64,000 nucleotides of DNA from Ephydatia muelleri. Lineage: Eukaryota; Porifera; Demospongiae; Spongillida; Spongillidae. The stretch is taken from assembly GCA_013339895.1 (NCBI GenBank), contig JABACO010000014.1, positions 2,909,125 to 2,973,124 of the forward strand, written 5' to 3'. Positions 35,736 to 47,429 of this stretch are shown piece after piece. A program made the translations under genes and the position numbers. The stretch's first letter is position 1; each line of letters starts with the position of its first letter. A model generated the notes under the pieces. It had not been told where the DNA came from and did no database searches. It was given only the letters and a program-made list of their open reading frames with translations.

Positions 35736-37670
35736 AGAGGCTCACTATGAACAGCTGCACTGGTTGTAGACACTGTGGCACCATACAAGTAGAGAGAAAC
35801 TATTCCTGAACTTTCCAGATGGGGCAGTGACTGATCTGAGACGACATGTGTTTGGGCTTTTCTCTTCATTGCCACTGCTATCATGGATAAGCACATGATG
35901 GTGATGTTAGATAACTATATATGGCATTATGAAAGGTAAGGTGCATGGTTTTCAATGTATGCGTTATGAGCCTTGTGTGTGTATGTGATTCTAGTCAGGA
36001 CTAGTGGCAGCCAACTAGCGCAACACTTGTGATGCCATGCATATTCTCCTAATTCATGGTAGGTGGTTTCACATTACAATTATGGTGATGTAGTCACCAA
36101 TATGTATGTCTTCATACAGGAAGAACACCTAACATGTTTGTCATGCAGATGTTACCATTAAAGTGGTGCACACCAAAGCCCTGAATGGGAGCACAAGTTG
36201 CTGGCACAGGCTCTCCAGACAGATTGGACATTGCAGTTGTCCCAGGACAGCTGGACTGTTCAATTAAGCTGCTAAGAGGTATATCAGGTGGGTGGTGTGT
36301 TGGTGCAATTGCTTTGATGGTTTAATGATAGTGGTTGTTGGATGACCTAGTTAGTGTTGACCTGGTGCCTCTTTTGGGATTACACACCTGTGCGTAAAGA
36401 ATACACAGTACAAACTCACACAGATATGCATGTTCTAACACCATGCATCCGTCTTCAGCCTGTGCCTTCCACTCAATAATTGCTGTGGAGCTGTAGCAAG
36501 TTTTAGGCTTGTCCATGATCCGCTTACACAAATAGCAGAATGGCAGGATGGATGTAGAGGAGTTGTTAATATCAATGGTCAACCATTCTGTAGCATAGCG
36601 CAGACCAGCAGCGTAAACCCTACGGCCACGTAAGGTAGCTTAGCAAGTAACTATAATTAAGACTCATTTACACACAATTCAATGCTACCTAAAGATGGTG
36701 CAGTGTGTAATAGGCATTATAGTCTCCTCCCGTACATGTATACATTACAATTCTATGAACTCTGAACTGATGAAAATGCCCTTCTTTTTCTTCCCTTTAG
36801 CCATCAAAAGGCTTCCACAGAGGTTTCTGAGGCTGATTTCTGTGGTGATCATTTGCTATTCAGTTGACCAATCAAATAAGCAATTCATGTGCCACATTAT
36901 TCATAGAAAAGCAAAACTGTTTTGTGTATGGTGAACAAAATAGTGTGGCTGTGTCAGAATGGGGTTTCTGTATACCTAAATGTATATTGTTGACGATGCA
37001 GTATGCTGACCTTGTTCTGAATTTGTCTGTGCTTGGCATTTTCACCTTAAAGTACCCCCTCTCCCCTACGATAAAACTGGCAGCCGCATCAATACGAATT
37101 GCAATATGAAGAGCGCGCAAATGGTGTATTAATTGTATCTACTACGATGATATTACATTTGAACCAGAGTGATTAGCACGCATTAGACGATAAAATAAGC
37201 GTGATGTGGCTTGCTCAAGAAGCGACATTTTAAATGAGATGCAGGCGAATCAATTTTCATGAGTGTATGGTACAGCCTAATTATGGACTTAATGTCCAGC
37301 CACAGAGGACTTTGCATGTAGCTGTAAAGACTTTTAATCTATTATTAATCATTTTCATTTTATCAATCTTAGCTAAATGAGTCATTGCACCAGTGAAAGT
37401 ATAACTTGTTACATTCATAGCCTGAGTTATAGGTTGATGTCTGAAATTCTGGCAGTGCACGGTTCTAGCACCATTATGGATAAATTATCACAATATTCCA
37501 TCAAAGTACAGTATATTATTGCACATTATTACCTCTTTGTACAATGTGCAGTGCACATATACAACACTTTGCTGCAGAGATACAATACAAATATTCCTAT
37601 ACAGAAATTCTGGTTGATTTGTTCTGTTCACATGCATGTGTAATACTCATTTGAAAGTGGTTCTTGCATA
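35736..37670. other. No gene recognised
   Basis: Only short open frames without motifs. The right end merges into the 3' flank of the second kinase-UBAN copy. Confidence 0.4.
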
Positions 37671-38234
37671 TCACGAAGAATCCTAAAAGACAATTTTGCA
37701 CACATAATACACTTGCACTTCATTTGACAAAGGAGATACATGTACATGAAAATGCTGTGAAAAATATATACTATTTTGCTCTGGTGCCTATTACATGATA
37801 CATATAGCTGCTGTATAACTATATACACTGTAGCACGATATTACCACAAATGTTACAACTAGATTGTTGCATACAGTTTAAATGAAATTTCATCATTGTG
37901 ATTCTGTCAGCAAAACAATTGACAATAAGAGTTTATATTGCATAAAGGCAGCATGAATGCATTGGCAGTAGAATATGGTTTGATAAGACACAATAGCCAT
38001 TAACATGAAGCATGCCCTTCATTTGACTTATGCATGAGTAGTTAGAATTTTTCCTGTCTGCACAATGTGTGAGCTGTACGAATGTGATACATTTTAGTGG
38101 TCACACTTGAATTAAATGGTATGGTTGCAAGGATTGATGTCTGAATGATATAAAAACATTAAAAAAACAATGAACAGACTGAAGTGTAGTCAATTATAAT
38201 CTTTTAAATACAGCATAGATACTGAATATTGTAC

Positions 38235-38354
38235 CTTTGAAAATTTAAACCACCAAGTTTTCGGCTTTCCATTTTCTTCATACTCTGATAACCGTCCAGC
38301 TAGTATCTCTCTTGCGCTTCGCTCTTCCTCAAAATCAGCTTTAAATATTTCAGC
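38235..38354 (-). other. UBAN exon of the second copy
   Basis: 120 nt, 40 residues; core IFKADFEEERSAREILAGRL is closer to human NEMO (IYKADFQAERQAREKL) than the intact copy is. Donor GTACAA, acceptor GGTAG. It shares the downstream Lys-Thr-x-Trp-Phe motif with copy 1. Confidence 0.8.
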
Positions 38355-38665
38355 CTACCAAATTACAGTACACACAGTCAAGTTTCCTGTACAATTCTGT
38401 AGTCTGGTGTTGTTGCAGGATTTATAAATGCTCAGTACACTGACTGTCACCTTTCTTATAAACAATAATGTATAATTCCATGTTTACATTGGGCATCTAG
38501 AAACTGAAGCTGGGATTGCTTTGTACAAACACAACATTGTGCAAACTGGGACTACATTAAATGCACGTACACATTAATACTTAAAGCCTTTTAATTTGTT
38601 AAGAGCTTCAAATCTATAGTTAATTTAAAAAATGCAAGTTAATGCAGTAAGCATGACAATTCTAC

Positions 38666-38770
38666 CTGATGTTGCAACACATGATTTTGACAACTGAGCT
38701 CCATCTCTTGTTTTTTTTAAGTTTGTACCTCCAATTTCAGTTCATGGCAGTGGTCCTCAATCTTATGTTT
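38666..38770 (-). other. Coiled-coil exon with nonsense codon
   Basis: Same length (105 nt) and splice signals as 7407-7303. Codon 18 is TAA where the paralogue has TTA; it lies beside an A-run of eight. No length change, so it is a substitution rather than an indel. Confidence 0.75.
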
Positions 38771-41539
38771 CTAAAAAAGGAGCAAATGCCACAAGAGAGA
38801 CAAACGGTATTGTGATAATAGTTATGCATTGTGCACTACAGTAAATAAATACTACCATTCTTCTTGTCATACATTATCACCGCACATTTTGAGGTTATTA
38901 TTATTTATCACTATCTAGAGTAATCATGTGAATTTAATTTACATAGAAATAGTGACTCACTTCCTTTTGTAACTCCAATGTTTCTGCATCATGCTTTGAT
39001 AAGTAATGCTCCAAAAATTGTTGGCACTCATGCTTTGTCTTCTTCATCTCCATTTCCAATAGTTTGCACTTTCTTCTTTCTTTGTCTATCTCAATTTGCA
39101 TTAGACTTTGCTGCTGTTCCTTTTCTGATTGCATAAAAATTAATTCATGTTTGCTCTCATTTAGCCTGGTCTCAAATTCCTGTTTTGCATCTTCCAATTG
39201 TCTCTGCACTGCAGTATAGTCCTTGAGTATGGTTTCAATCTCCTCTTCTTTTTCTTGCATGTCTTTCTTATTTGCTCTCATTTCACTTTCCATATCACAC
39301 ATACGAGAAAGAAGACCTTTATTCTCTTTTTCTAGTGCTTGCTTCATATCATCTAGCACATCACTCTGTAGGTAATAATTGCAATGACAACTTCTTTTCG
39401 AGAAGATCTATACATTGGTAGTGACATTTGGGCAATCATGCAGCAAGACAATTCAACAGTTCATTTTGCAGTTAGAAATGGAAGTAAAGTAGACATTATT
39501 ACTACGATCACTGCTGTGCAATACTATTCACTGCATACTTACAGGATGCTCTCAAATGTAGAGGTGATTTGTCTTATCACATTAATACTTACATCATACT
39601 CTCTCTCAACCCTAACATCCAGTGTACTTTATCAAACAAAAGTTGCTTGTGTTTCCTAACGCATATACATACTATCAATATTATCAATTAGTTGCTGTGT
39701 GGCACAAACCATGCCTCATGATAAAACCCAAAAGATAATAAATAAAAGTTAAACATCATACAAATAAAGAAAATTAATTATATTTGGCATAATAAATTCT
39801 GACACAATGGGGACCCCAAGTTCCATATCATAGTAACACCCATATGGGTGGTACAAAATGAATGGTTTCATGTGGTAGGCTATTATAGGGTGCTCGATCA
39901 TTTGGGGCCAAACAAGTTGTGCTGTCACCCACAAGCAGAGCTTTTTACACACAGAAGATACAAGCTGAGATTGTTACAAAACTATAACAATGTTCAGTAC
40001 ATGTACACAAAGTGTTCTTGATGAAGTGTTGTAGTAACTGCCGTAACGGCATGGTAATTGCAGAGATGCACAACAAACGAATGTAACATGATTCTCGTTT
40101 TACGTCTCTACATTTGCACCTTGCAGTTTTTAAAACTACTTTAGCGCACCAAAAGTCGCCCGCTATTGTTTTTTTCAATGTGCATAGTTTTTTGTATTGT
40201 GACAAATTCTGAAGCTCTCTTTCCTGTGGCATTCCTTTGATTCCACTTGATAATATTCAAAAGAGATGAAAAAGACATCCAACTATAGCTAGTGAGTTAC
40301 GTAAAGAACATAAGATTTGGTAATCTGTCAAGATTTTAAGGTAACTATAATCAAAATTCAAGCAAACATGCAAAGAACTTAATGTGACAAATAAGCTAAA
40401 AAAAACTGCAACGAGAGAGAGACAGCAAGTGCGACTGGCTGCTGCTCATAAATACTGCATTAGAAGAGTCATTTTGCGCCAAACATTGAAACCCTACAAA
40501 ACGGTGCTAGCCATATGCAAAAATGAAAAAATCACAATCTATCCTATTAGGTTAAGGCAGAATTCAATCTATATACAAGTAATATCCTATGCTTTACCTT
40601 CAGTATGTTTTCAAACTCCCACGGATATTCATGACACAGTTTTTCCACATCAGAACAAAGGTCTGATGTGACAGGCCTACTATCTGGGTTATCCTTAAGA
40701 CATTTGGTAATCAGTTGATATAATGGGTGGGCACTGCCCAATTCTTCCATCCAACGTCTTCTTTTAAGTAGCTGCAATTCTTTCCTCTCACAAACATCCT
40801 TTGGAATGTCGGTCACTTCAAATGCAATGGGTAATTTTTGATTGCCTGTGTACAACGCTACAACTCCAAAGCTAAATATGTCCAATTTCAAATCGTAGTT
40901 TGGCCTCTCTGTTAGAGCCTCCGGTGGCATGTATGCCAGGGTTCCTGGAGCAAGGGTGAGCGCAGGTAAGACCTCTTTGAGTTCAAACATCCTGGACACA
41001 CCGAGGTCAGCAATCTTGGCCCTCATGTCTGGCGTGAGAAGAATGTTGGATGCAGTGAGGTCTCGATGAATAATGGGAGGCTTTTGGATGTGCAGATGAA
41101 GCAAGCCATGGGAGACATCACACAGTACAGAGAACTTTATTGGGAGGACGATATTGGGGTATTTAGACAAACAGTGATCCAAATCCATGTGCATATACTC
41201 CATTACAATTGACATGTCTCCAATGTGATTGTTACCCATAGATCCTTTGTAGATGCCTACACTGAACAATGTTTGGGTGTCTGAGTCTGTTCAATACTTC
41301 ACATTCTCGACGAAATTTTACAGACACTGTATTCTCTGTACCACCTCATGGATTGTTTTGGCAATGCACCGTACACCATGTATTTTTAATTCGTGGACTG
41401 ACCCATACGAACCTCGTCCTTTCTCATGGCAACTCCCACGAATATTGATGTCTCTGGGTAAGAATACGCTGAGGTCAGCAGGATCATTTTCTGCCATGAA
41501 CAATAATGAAAATGGAATCGTATTAACTATACTCTAATC

Positions 41540-41922
41540 CTGCAAAAGAAGAGAACAGTAAAATGTGTAAAAGACATTCTAAAGACACTAGTTAATAATT
41601 TGACAGATTGCCTGTTATTTTTGAGCAGCATTTATCTTAATTGTCCTTAACAAAGGAACACACTAAAATTATTAATTCTTGAGCTCCAGAATACTACAGT
41701 AGGTGCCTCAAATATGCAAGTGCAGATCTGTTAATAGGGCAGTCTGGTGTGTCTAACATACCTGACCAATCTGCTTCCTGTGCTCTGCAGCCCATATTTG
41801 ATACTAATACTACCGGAAAATGTGAAGTGAAGTTCTGATTTAAGATTATAGCTAGACACGGGTTGTGCACAAATGATTGCCACACCACTGGGATGCAGGG
41901 TGCTATTATAAACACTTGGAGA

Positions 41923-41967
<45 letters not shown>

Positions 41968-42189
41968 ACGCTGCAAGTACTTTTGCTGGTCACTTAGACA
42001 ACCATATGATTGCTTGATTCACAATTACAATTTTATGGTGCCAGAATAGTATAATCATTGGTTTACTTCCACTATTAACCAATAATATCACAAACCAAAA
42101 ATAATAATGTAGGAATGACAAGGATTTCAATTAACATGAATTTGCATGCGTTCTACATCTATGCTCTATACACAGCTCTTGAACCATAT
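41540..42189. other. Upstream flank of second kinase copy; CA microsatellite
   Basis: Contains similarity to the upstream region of the first copy (near 41700-41890) and a pure (CA)n run at 41924-41964. No gene. Confidence 0.6.
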
Positions 42190-42381
42190 TGTAGCGCACT
42201 CACAGTCCCAAACAGACTACAAACTTTATGACAGTGTCTCACCCTACACATACAATACACTCAATTATATACCAGCCAACTATTGTTCTTTAATGCACAC
42301 GGCACTACAGTTCTCGATAGTTCTGTCGTCAGGCTGTCGCTAGTAGTGTTGCTCATGCGTACAGCTGTTGCCATCGTTACA
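42190..42381 (-). repeat. Gypsy 3' LTR
   Basis: 192 bp, TG...CA ends. It differs from the other LTR by a substitution in the ACACAT/ACGCAT segment and two short indels near the right side. The last pol frame runs about 40 bp into it (stop at 42340-42342). Confidence 0.95.
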
Positions 42382-43140
42382 CAGCTCCCCATCCAATGAA
42401 ACTGTGTCCTCACAGTTTGTATGGGTATGAGCAGAATGAACAACAATGTGCCCATACCAATGTGGAGGATGTCTGTTCCGAGTTGAGCGACGCAACTGTT
42501 CTCCAGGTTGAGGTAATTCCGGCTCAGCAGGTGGCTGTGGAGGCTGACGGGGTGCAGGGGCTACATGTTCCTCTACTGCTGGCCCTGGCTCTGGCCTCCT
42601 AGTTTCCACGTATATGTATTGCTCATCCTGTAAATCAGCCATTGACTCTTGTGGCTCTTTGTTAATCTCCTCCCCTCTTGACTCCTGTTCTTCACTTGGT
42701 GTTCCCTTCTCCTCCTCCTCCTCACTTGGCTCCTGTTCTCCATGAGGTGATGCCTGCAAAAAGGGTTTCAACCGATTGTAATGCACAATTAATCTTTTTC
42801 GCGGATGCGCCAGGCGTTGGATATCATAAGTCACTTCACCCTTTTTTTTTAATACTTGATACGGTCCTTGCCATGGTCGATGAAATTTGGAAGACTTTCC
42901 TTTTGGGACAGCAGGGGTGTAGAGCCATACATGATCTCCTTTCCGGAAAACACACCGCGTATTCTCCTTCTGATCGTATCCAGTCTTCTGACGCTGCATG
43001 CCTTTCTGTGCATTCTGTCTGACGTACTGATGCACCAGCTGGAACCTTTTCTTCAGATAGTCTACATATTCGACCCCTTCCTGCAGGACCTGCTCAGTAC
43101 TAACTGGTAGATTGAACATCAAATGCTCTGGCAGCACCAC
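42340..43140 (-). pseudogene. Gypsy integrase C-terminal region and tail
   Basis: Frame with the integrase C-terminal GPY/F-like segment (GDHVWLYTPAVPKGKSSKFH then WQGPYQVL) and an acidic, Pro-rich tail containing RRSTRNRHPPHWYG. It is offset from the integrase core by a frameshift near 43130. No chromodomain seen. Confidence 0.8.
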
Positions 43141-43793
43141 CTCCCTCGGTAAGCAAACATCAATAATGGCAATTGCACATCCCAGTCACGTTCAGCATCA
43201 ACAACTGCAATGCTCAACAAATTTAACAATGTTCTGTTAAATCGTTCAACTAACCCATCCGATTGGGGGTGATATGGAGACGTGCGAGTTTTTCGAATTT
43301 GAAGAAGGTCACATATGTTTTTAATGACCTTACTTTCAAAGTTTCTACCTTGGTCTGAGTGCAATTGCTCAGGCACACCAAAACGACAAATAAATTCATT
43401 CACCAAACATTTAGCTACAGTTATTGCCTCCATGTTAGGTATTGGGTAGGCTTCCGACCATTTAGTAAAGTAATCTGCAATAACAAGAATATACTTGTTG
43501 CCTCTAGAGGTTTCAGGTAAGGGCTCCATAATATCCATCGCCACACGTTGCAGCGGCCGCACTGCAGGGTCAAGCTGCAGGGGTGCACGTAGTTTTGCAG
43601 GTGGAGGCTTCCTAGATGCACATGATAGACAACCAGAACACCAAGCAGCTACATCTTTGCGCTGCCCTACCCAATAAAAACGCTCACGCACCTTTGCAAG
43701 GGTCTTGCTAGTTCCAAAATGACCTCCCCTTATTGAACTATGTAAGGCTTCTAATAGCACCGGGACCAGAGTAGGAGGGACAACTAACTGCAA
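43119..43793 (-). pseudogene. Gypsy integrase core
   Basis: His-Cys zinc-binding region (HSSIRGGHFGTSKT ... CSGCLSC) followed by the DDE core: AMDIMEPLP (first Asp), LHSDQGRNFES (second Asp) and SDGLVERFNRTL (Glu). All three catalytic residues are present. The frame breaks upstream (near 43800) and downstream (near 43130). Confidence 0.9.
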
Positions 43794-43833
43794 CCTATTA
43801 TGAAGCCCCTTGCAGGGAACATCTTACCACTGC

Positions 43834-45660
43834 CTATATAACACCCCATTCTGCAAAACCAGATATGAAGACTGAGCCCACAATGCTTGGGTATGCGAAG
43901 ACAGGTGCTTCGGAAATACCCGAGGGATAATCATTTTCCATCCATTGAATAACTTGCCCAATGCTGGAGTCCTGTCTTTGTTCCTCAGCAAGTTCATCCA
44001 GAATCCAACATGGCAGCCAGATATCCGATTGCATCGTACAAACCTGCGGAAATGATAACTGACACTGAGGGCAAGGCATACAGGACAAGGCATCAGCGTT
44101 GGTATGCTTAGTACCAGGGCGATGAACCACCTCAAAATCATATTAAGAAAGGCATTCCAGCCATCTAGCCACTTGACCCTCTGGTTCATGGAAACTCTGC
44201 AACCACCGCAAGGAAGCATGGTCTGTCCGCACTGTAAAACGCCTGCCATACAGATAAGGGCGAAAATGTTTGATGGCCCATACTAAAGCAAGCATCTCAC
44301 GCCTTGTAGCACAGTACTTCCTTTCAGCTTTAGACAGGGACCTGCTTGCAAAGGCAATGACACGTTCCACACCCGATACATACTGTGACAGAACAGCCCC
44401 AAGCCCCTCCCCACTAGCATCGGTGTCCACCATAAATGGCTGGTTGAACACAGGGTAGCCCAATATGGGAGATGTTACCAGGCGTTCCTTAAACTGTAAA
44501 AATGCAGCGTCACAGTCAGATGACCAATGCCACACATGGCCCTTTTCAGTAAGCTTTACTAAAGGAGCAACTATAGCAGCAAAATTTCGGACAAATCGTC
44601 TATAATATGACGCTAACCCCAAGAATTGTTTCAAATCTTGCAGACAGGACGGAGTAGGCCAATCAGCAATACACCTTGTTTTGTCTGAATCAGTCTTAAT
44701 ACCATGCTCTGACACTACATGCCCTAAATATTTGATGCTCTTTTGCAACAACAAACACTTACTGGGTTTTATTTTCAAACCAGCTTGTTTCAGACGATCA
44801 AAGATCTCTCGCAACCTTGTGAAATGCTGTTGGACTGTTGCACTGAAAATCAAGATATCATCCAGGTAGATAAGACATGTGGTCCAGTGGAGTCCTGCTA
44901 GCACTCGCTCCATTAGACGCTGAAAAGTGGCAGGAGCATTTGTAAGACCAAAAGGCATGACACGGAACTGAAATAGACCATATGGAGTAACAAATGCCGT
45001 TTTCTCACGATCTTCAGGTGCCACCTCAACCTGCCAGTATCCGCTTGTAAGGAGAACCACCGTGCAGACCCCAGGACATCCAGTGTTTCGTCAATGCGAG
45101 GTAGGGGTTGTGCATCCTTCTTGGTCACAGCATTTAACTGTCTGAAGTCCACACAAAATCTTGTGGATCCATCCTTCTTTTTGACCAACACTACTGGGGA
45201 TGACCATGACCCCTGACTAGGTTCTATCACCTGTCTTTCCAACATGCCATCCAGCAACTCTTTCACTTCCTCCCTCTGATGAAAAGGCAACCTACGCCCT
45301 GACTGTTTAATTCCTTTATGGTCCCCAGTAACAATGTGATGGTAAACTAAATCTTTTCTCCCTAGATCACCCTCATATTGTGACAAAATACCACTATACT
45401 TCAATAACAGTTGTTGTAACTCATCCTTCTCATTGTTCGTAACACCTTCTGCCACCTTATCGACCAACTGCTTGGCAATGCTCTGAACACTAGTGTTATG
45501 GCTCCCCTGTGTATCCACTCCAGCCGAGCATGCCATGCTATTGTGTTCATCCAAAGAATGCAGTGTGCCTACCACCTCCTGCTTATGCAGAACAATAGGG
45601 AAAGAAGAAGGATTAAGCAACTGGACAAGTACTTCTTTTGACCCCTTACTCACAAATGAG
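43834..45660 (-). pseudogene. Gypsy reverse transcriptase and RNase H
   Basis: RT fingers: WSSPVVLVKKKDGSTRFCVD and RQLNAVT at ~45.1-45.2 kb. A frame change near 45060 separates this from the palm with LIYLDDILIFS (catalytic Asp-Asp). RNase H follows with VDTDASGEGLGAVLSQ and ATRREMLALVWA. A further frame change near 44140 precedes the connection segment RPGTKHTNADALSC. Domain order is regular for Gypsy. Confidence 0.9.
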
Positions 45661-45666
45661 ACAGAT

Positions 45667-46251
45667 CTAGCCACCATCAAGCCATGACGTTCCGTGAATG
45701 CAACATTGGGTTCTAACAATACAGAACCATTTACACCACAGGCCACCATTACATGCAGCAAGAATTCGCATTTGAGATGACCCAGGGACCTCCACGTGCT
45801 CAATAAGTTGCACATCACAAACCCCAACTGGTGATCGACTTTTCCTATCTGTTTCCATGCTTAATGCCTCATTTCCTGCTACAAGTACTCTAGCGCCTAA
45901 ATCTAGTTGGCAATTAAACTTGGAAAGAAAATCAGCTCCGATCAAGCACTCTTGTGTCAACTGACTAGCAACTAAGACTGGGAAGTTAGTATGTATGCTA
46001 CCAATATGCAAAGGCAACTCAACTTGACCCAACAAGTTCAATTGTTGCCCATTTGCTGTAACCACAGGGTGGTTAAGATCTTTTAGATGGTAACCATATC
46101 CTCCACCTTTTAATACATCCCTCCATACATCTTTCCTAATTAGTGTTACCCCAGAACCCGTATCAATGAGCATTCTAGTTAGTCTCCCTGCCACCTCTCC
46201 CTGAATCATCATAGATGAGCTTACAGCTTGCACCACACCTCGTCGTTTCAA
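45667..46251 (-). pseudogene. Gypsy aspartic protease region
   Basis: The active-site motif MLIDTGSGVTLIRKDVW lies about 25 residues into the frame, followed by LIGADFLSKFNCQLDL, the second conserved part of retropepsins. It overlaps the RT frame in a different phase. Confidence 0.85.
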
Positions 46252-47158
46252 ACAATCACGCTGAGCATGCCCAAGCTCACCGCATTCCCAACACTTTAAC
46301 TGCCTTCTTCCGTAGACAATCCTTTCTTACGTGTCCACGAGACTTGCAATTCCAGCACACCAGCCCCGTTTTCTCCCGTTCTTCACTATTATCTACTCTT
46401 CCCCACTCACTGCCCACCTTTCAGCTTCTCAGATAACCTTTGTACTTCTCGTCTCAGAGTCTCTACTTCGCTTCGTTCTATCTCGGCGTAAAGTAGCTGT
46501 AACTAATTCAGAATTAGAGCTCTCTCACCTTCTGTAGATGCCACAACTTCTTTCTGCCGCAACATTTGCAAATGCTTCTGTGCAGTCTCTACCATCTCGT
46601 GCTTACAGGCTAATTTCAACGCATCGTCCAAGGTTTTTGGCTCTTCTTTCATTAGCGCTAGTTGCACCGACGAAGAAAGGACTCCCTGAATAAACTGATT
46701 GCGCAGCAGGTCCTGTAATTGTTCTGCTGGCCACGCAGGAAAAGCTTTATCTGCCATACCCTTCAGAGCACCACAGAACTCCATTAATGACTCCCCAACT
46801 TTCTGCACCCTCGTGCGCACTTTCAACTGCCACTCCAGCTCGCTACCTAAAGGTGCATAAGACCGCTGAATACAATCACATACCGCGTCATAGTCACCGT
46901 CTGAGCCAGCCCGTGGTGCGTAACCATGCGGTAAGGCTCGTCCTCTAACAGCGACAGTAGTTCCTTTGACCAGCTATCCTTCGCAATCTTCGCCTGAGTA
47001 GCATACATTTCAAATCTTGATAACCACAGCTTCCAATCGCCTTTAGCGCCAAAGCGTAGAGGCGGTCGAAGCGACATTCTGACAACCCTTTCAACAACAG
47101 TGGTTGTTCCCGTAGAAACCGGGTCCCCAGAGGTGTCCATGTTCTCTTCTTCAGCCAT
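46252..47158 (-). pseudogene. Gypsy gag with two CCHC zinc knuckles, frame-broken
   Basis: The start is the ATG at 47158-47156. The first frame (to 46847) and second frame (46826-46503) encode the capsid-like part (e.g. SLMEFCGALKGMADKAFPAW). A stop at 46503 precedes two CX2CX4HX4C knuckles (CWNCKSRGHVRKDC near 46350 and CWECGELGHAQRDC near 46290) that are themselves in different frames. At least three frame changes interrupt this gag. Confidence 0.85.
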
Positions 47159-47174
47159 CCCACTTCTGACACCA
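47157..47174 (-). other. Primer binding site (tRNA-Leu type)
   Basis: On the - strand TGGTGTCAGAAGTGGGAT, complementary to the 3' end of animal tRNA-Leu (…ATCCCACTTCTGACA-CCA), two bases inside the 5' LTR. It overlaps the gag start codon. Confidence 0.8.
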
Positions 47175-47176
47175 AT

Positions 47177-47363
47177 TGTAGCGCACTCACAGTCCCAAAC
47201 AGACTACAAACTTTATGACAGTGTCTCACCCTACGCATACAATACACTCAATTATATACCAGCCAACTATTGTTCTTTAATGCACACGGCACTACAGTTC
47301 TCGATAGTTCTGTCGTCAGGCTGTCGCGTCGCTAGTAGTGTTGCTCCTGTTGCCATCGTTACA
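47177..47363 (-). repeat. Gypsy 5' LTR
   Basis: 187 bp, nearly identical to 42190-42381, with the same TG/CA ends. Followed on the + side by the ATAT target duplication. Confidence 0.95.
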
Positions 47364-47429
47364 ATATCTATGGTCCAACACACCGGACTGTTGCAACGCC
47401 TCTGAAATCCTACACTCGGGGATATGGAT

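Larger units (their letters stand above)
37671..41539 (-). pseudogene. Second kinase-coiled coil-UBAN copy, disrupted
   Basis: Exons equivalent to the 4.7-11.4 kb gene: 41539-40598 (5' UTR and kinase), 39365-38961, 38770-38666, 38354-38235 and 37682-37671. Splice sites and phases match, but exons 3 and 4 are absent. Kinase motifs HRDLTASNILL, DLG and MPPEA are intact in the 3' half. The 5' half has a 34-nt deletion after the VAIK-like lysine and a 2-nt deletion ~95 nt later; together 36 nt, but the shifted frame between them hits a stop (after residue 61). In the 105-nt coiled-coil exon a single-base change turns the expected Leu codon (TTA) into TAA. The UBAN exon remains well preserved (FKADFEEERSAREILAGRL), as does the short last exon. 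A pseudogene by sequence; a truncated kinase or separately transcribed UBAN part cannot be excluded. Confidence 0.8.
42190..47363 (-). mobile_element. Full-length Gypsy-type LTR retrotransposon
   Basis: Two 187-192 bp direct repeats begin TGTAGCG and end GTTACA, flanked by ATAT on both sides (42186-42189 and 47364-47367). Reading on the - strand: 5' LTR, tRNA-Leu-type primer binding site, gag with two CCHC knuckles, aspartic protease, reverse transcriptase, RNase H, integrase, C-terminal tail, 3' LTR. The order RT-RNase H-integrase defines Gypsy (Metaviridae). The coding region is interrupted by at least five frame changes, so this copy is not coding-competent as read. The LTRs differ by very few changes, so the insertion is recent. 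Confidence 0.95.

Noticed and set aside
41270..41380. Reading the kinase damage in copy 2 as a short intron
   Set aside because: No GT-AG pair removes the segment while keeping phase, and the residual sequence still aligns base by base with copy 1's exon, so deletions are the better explanation.
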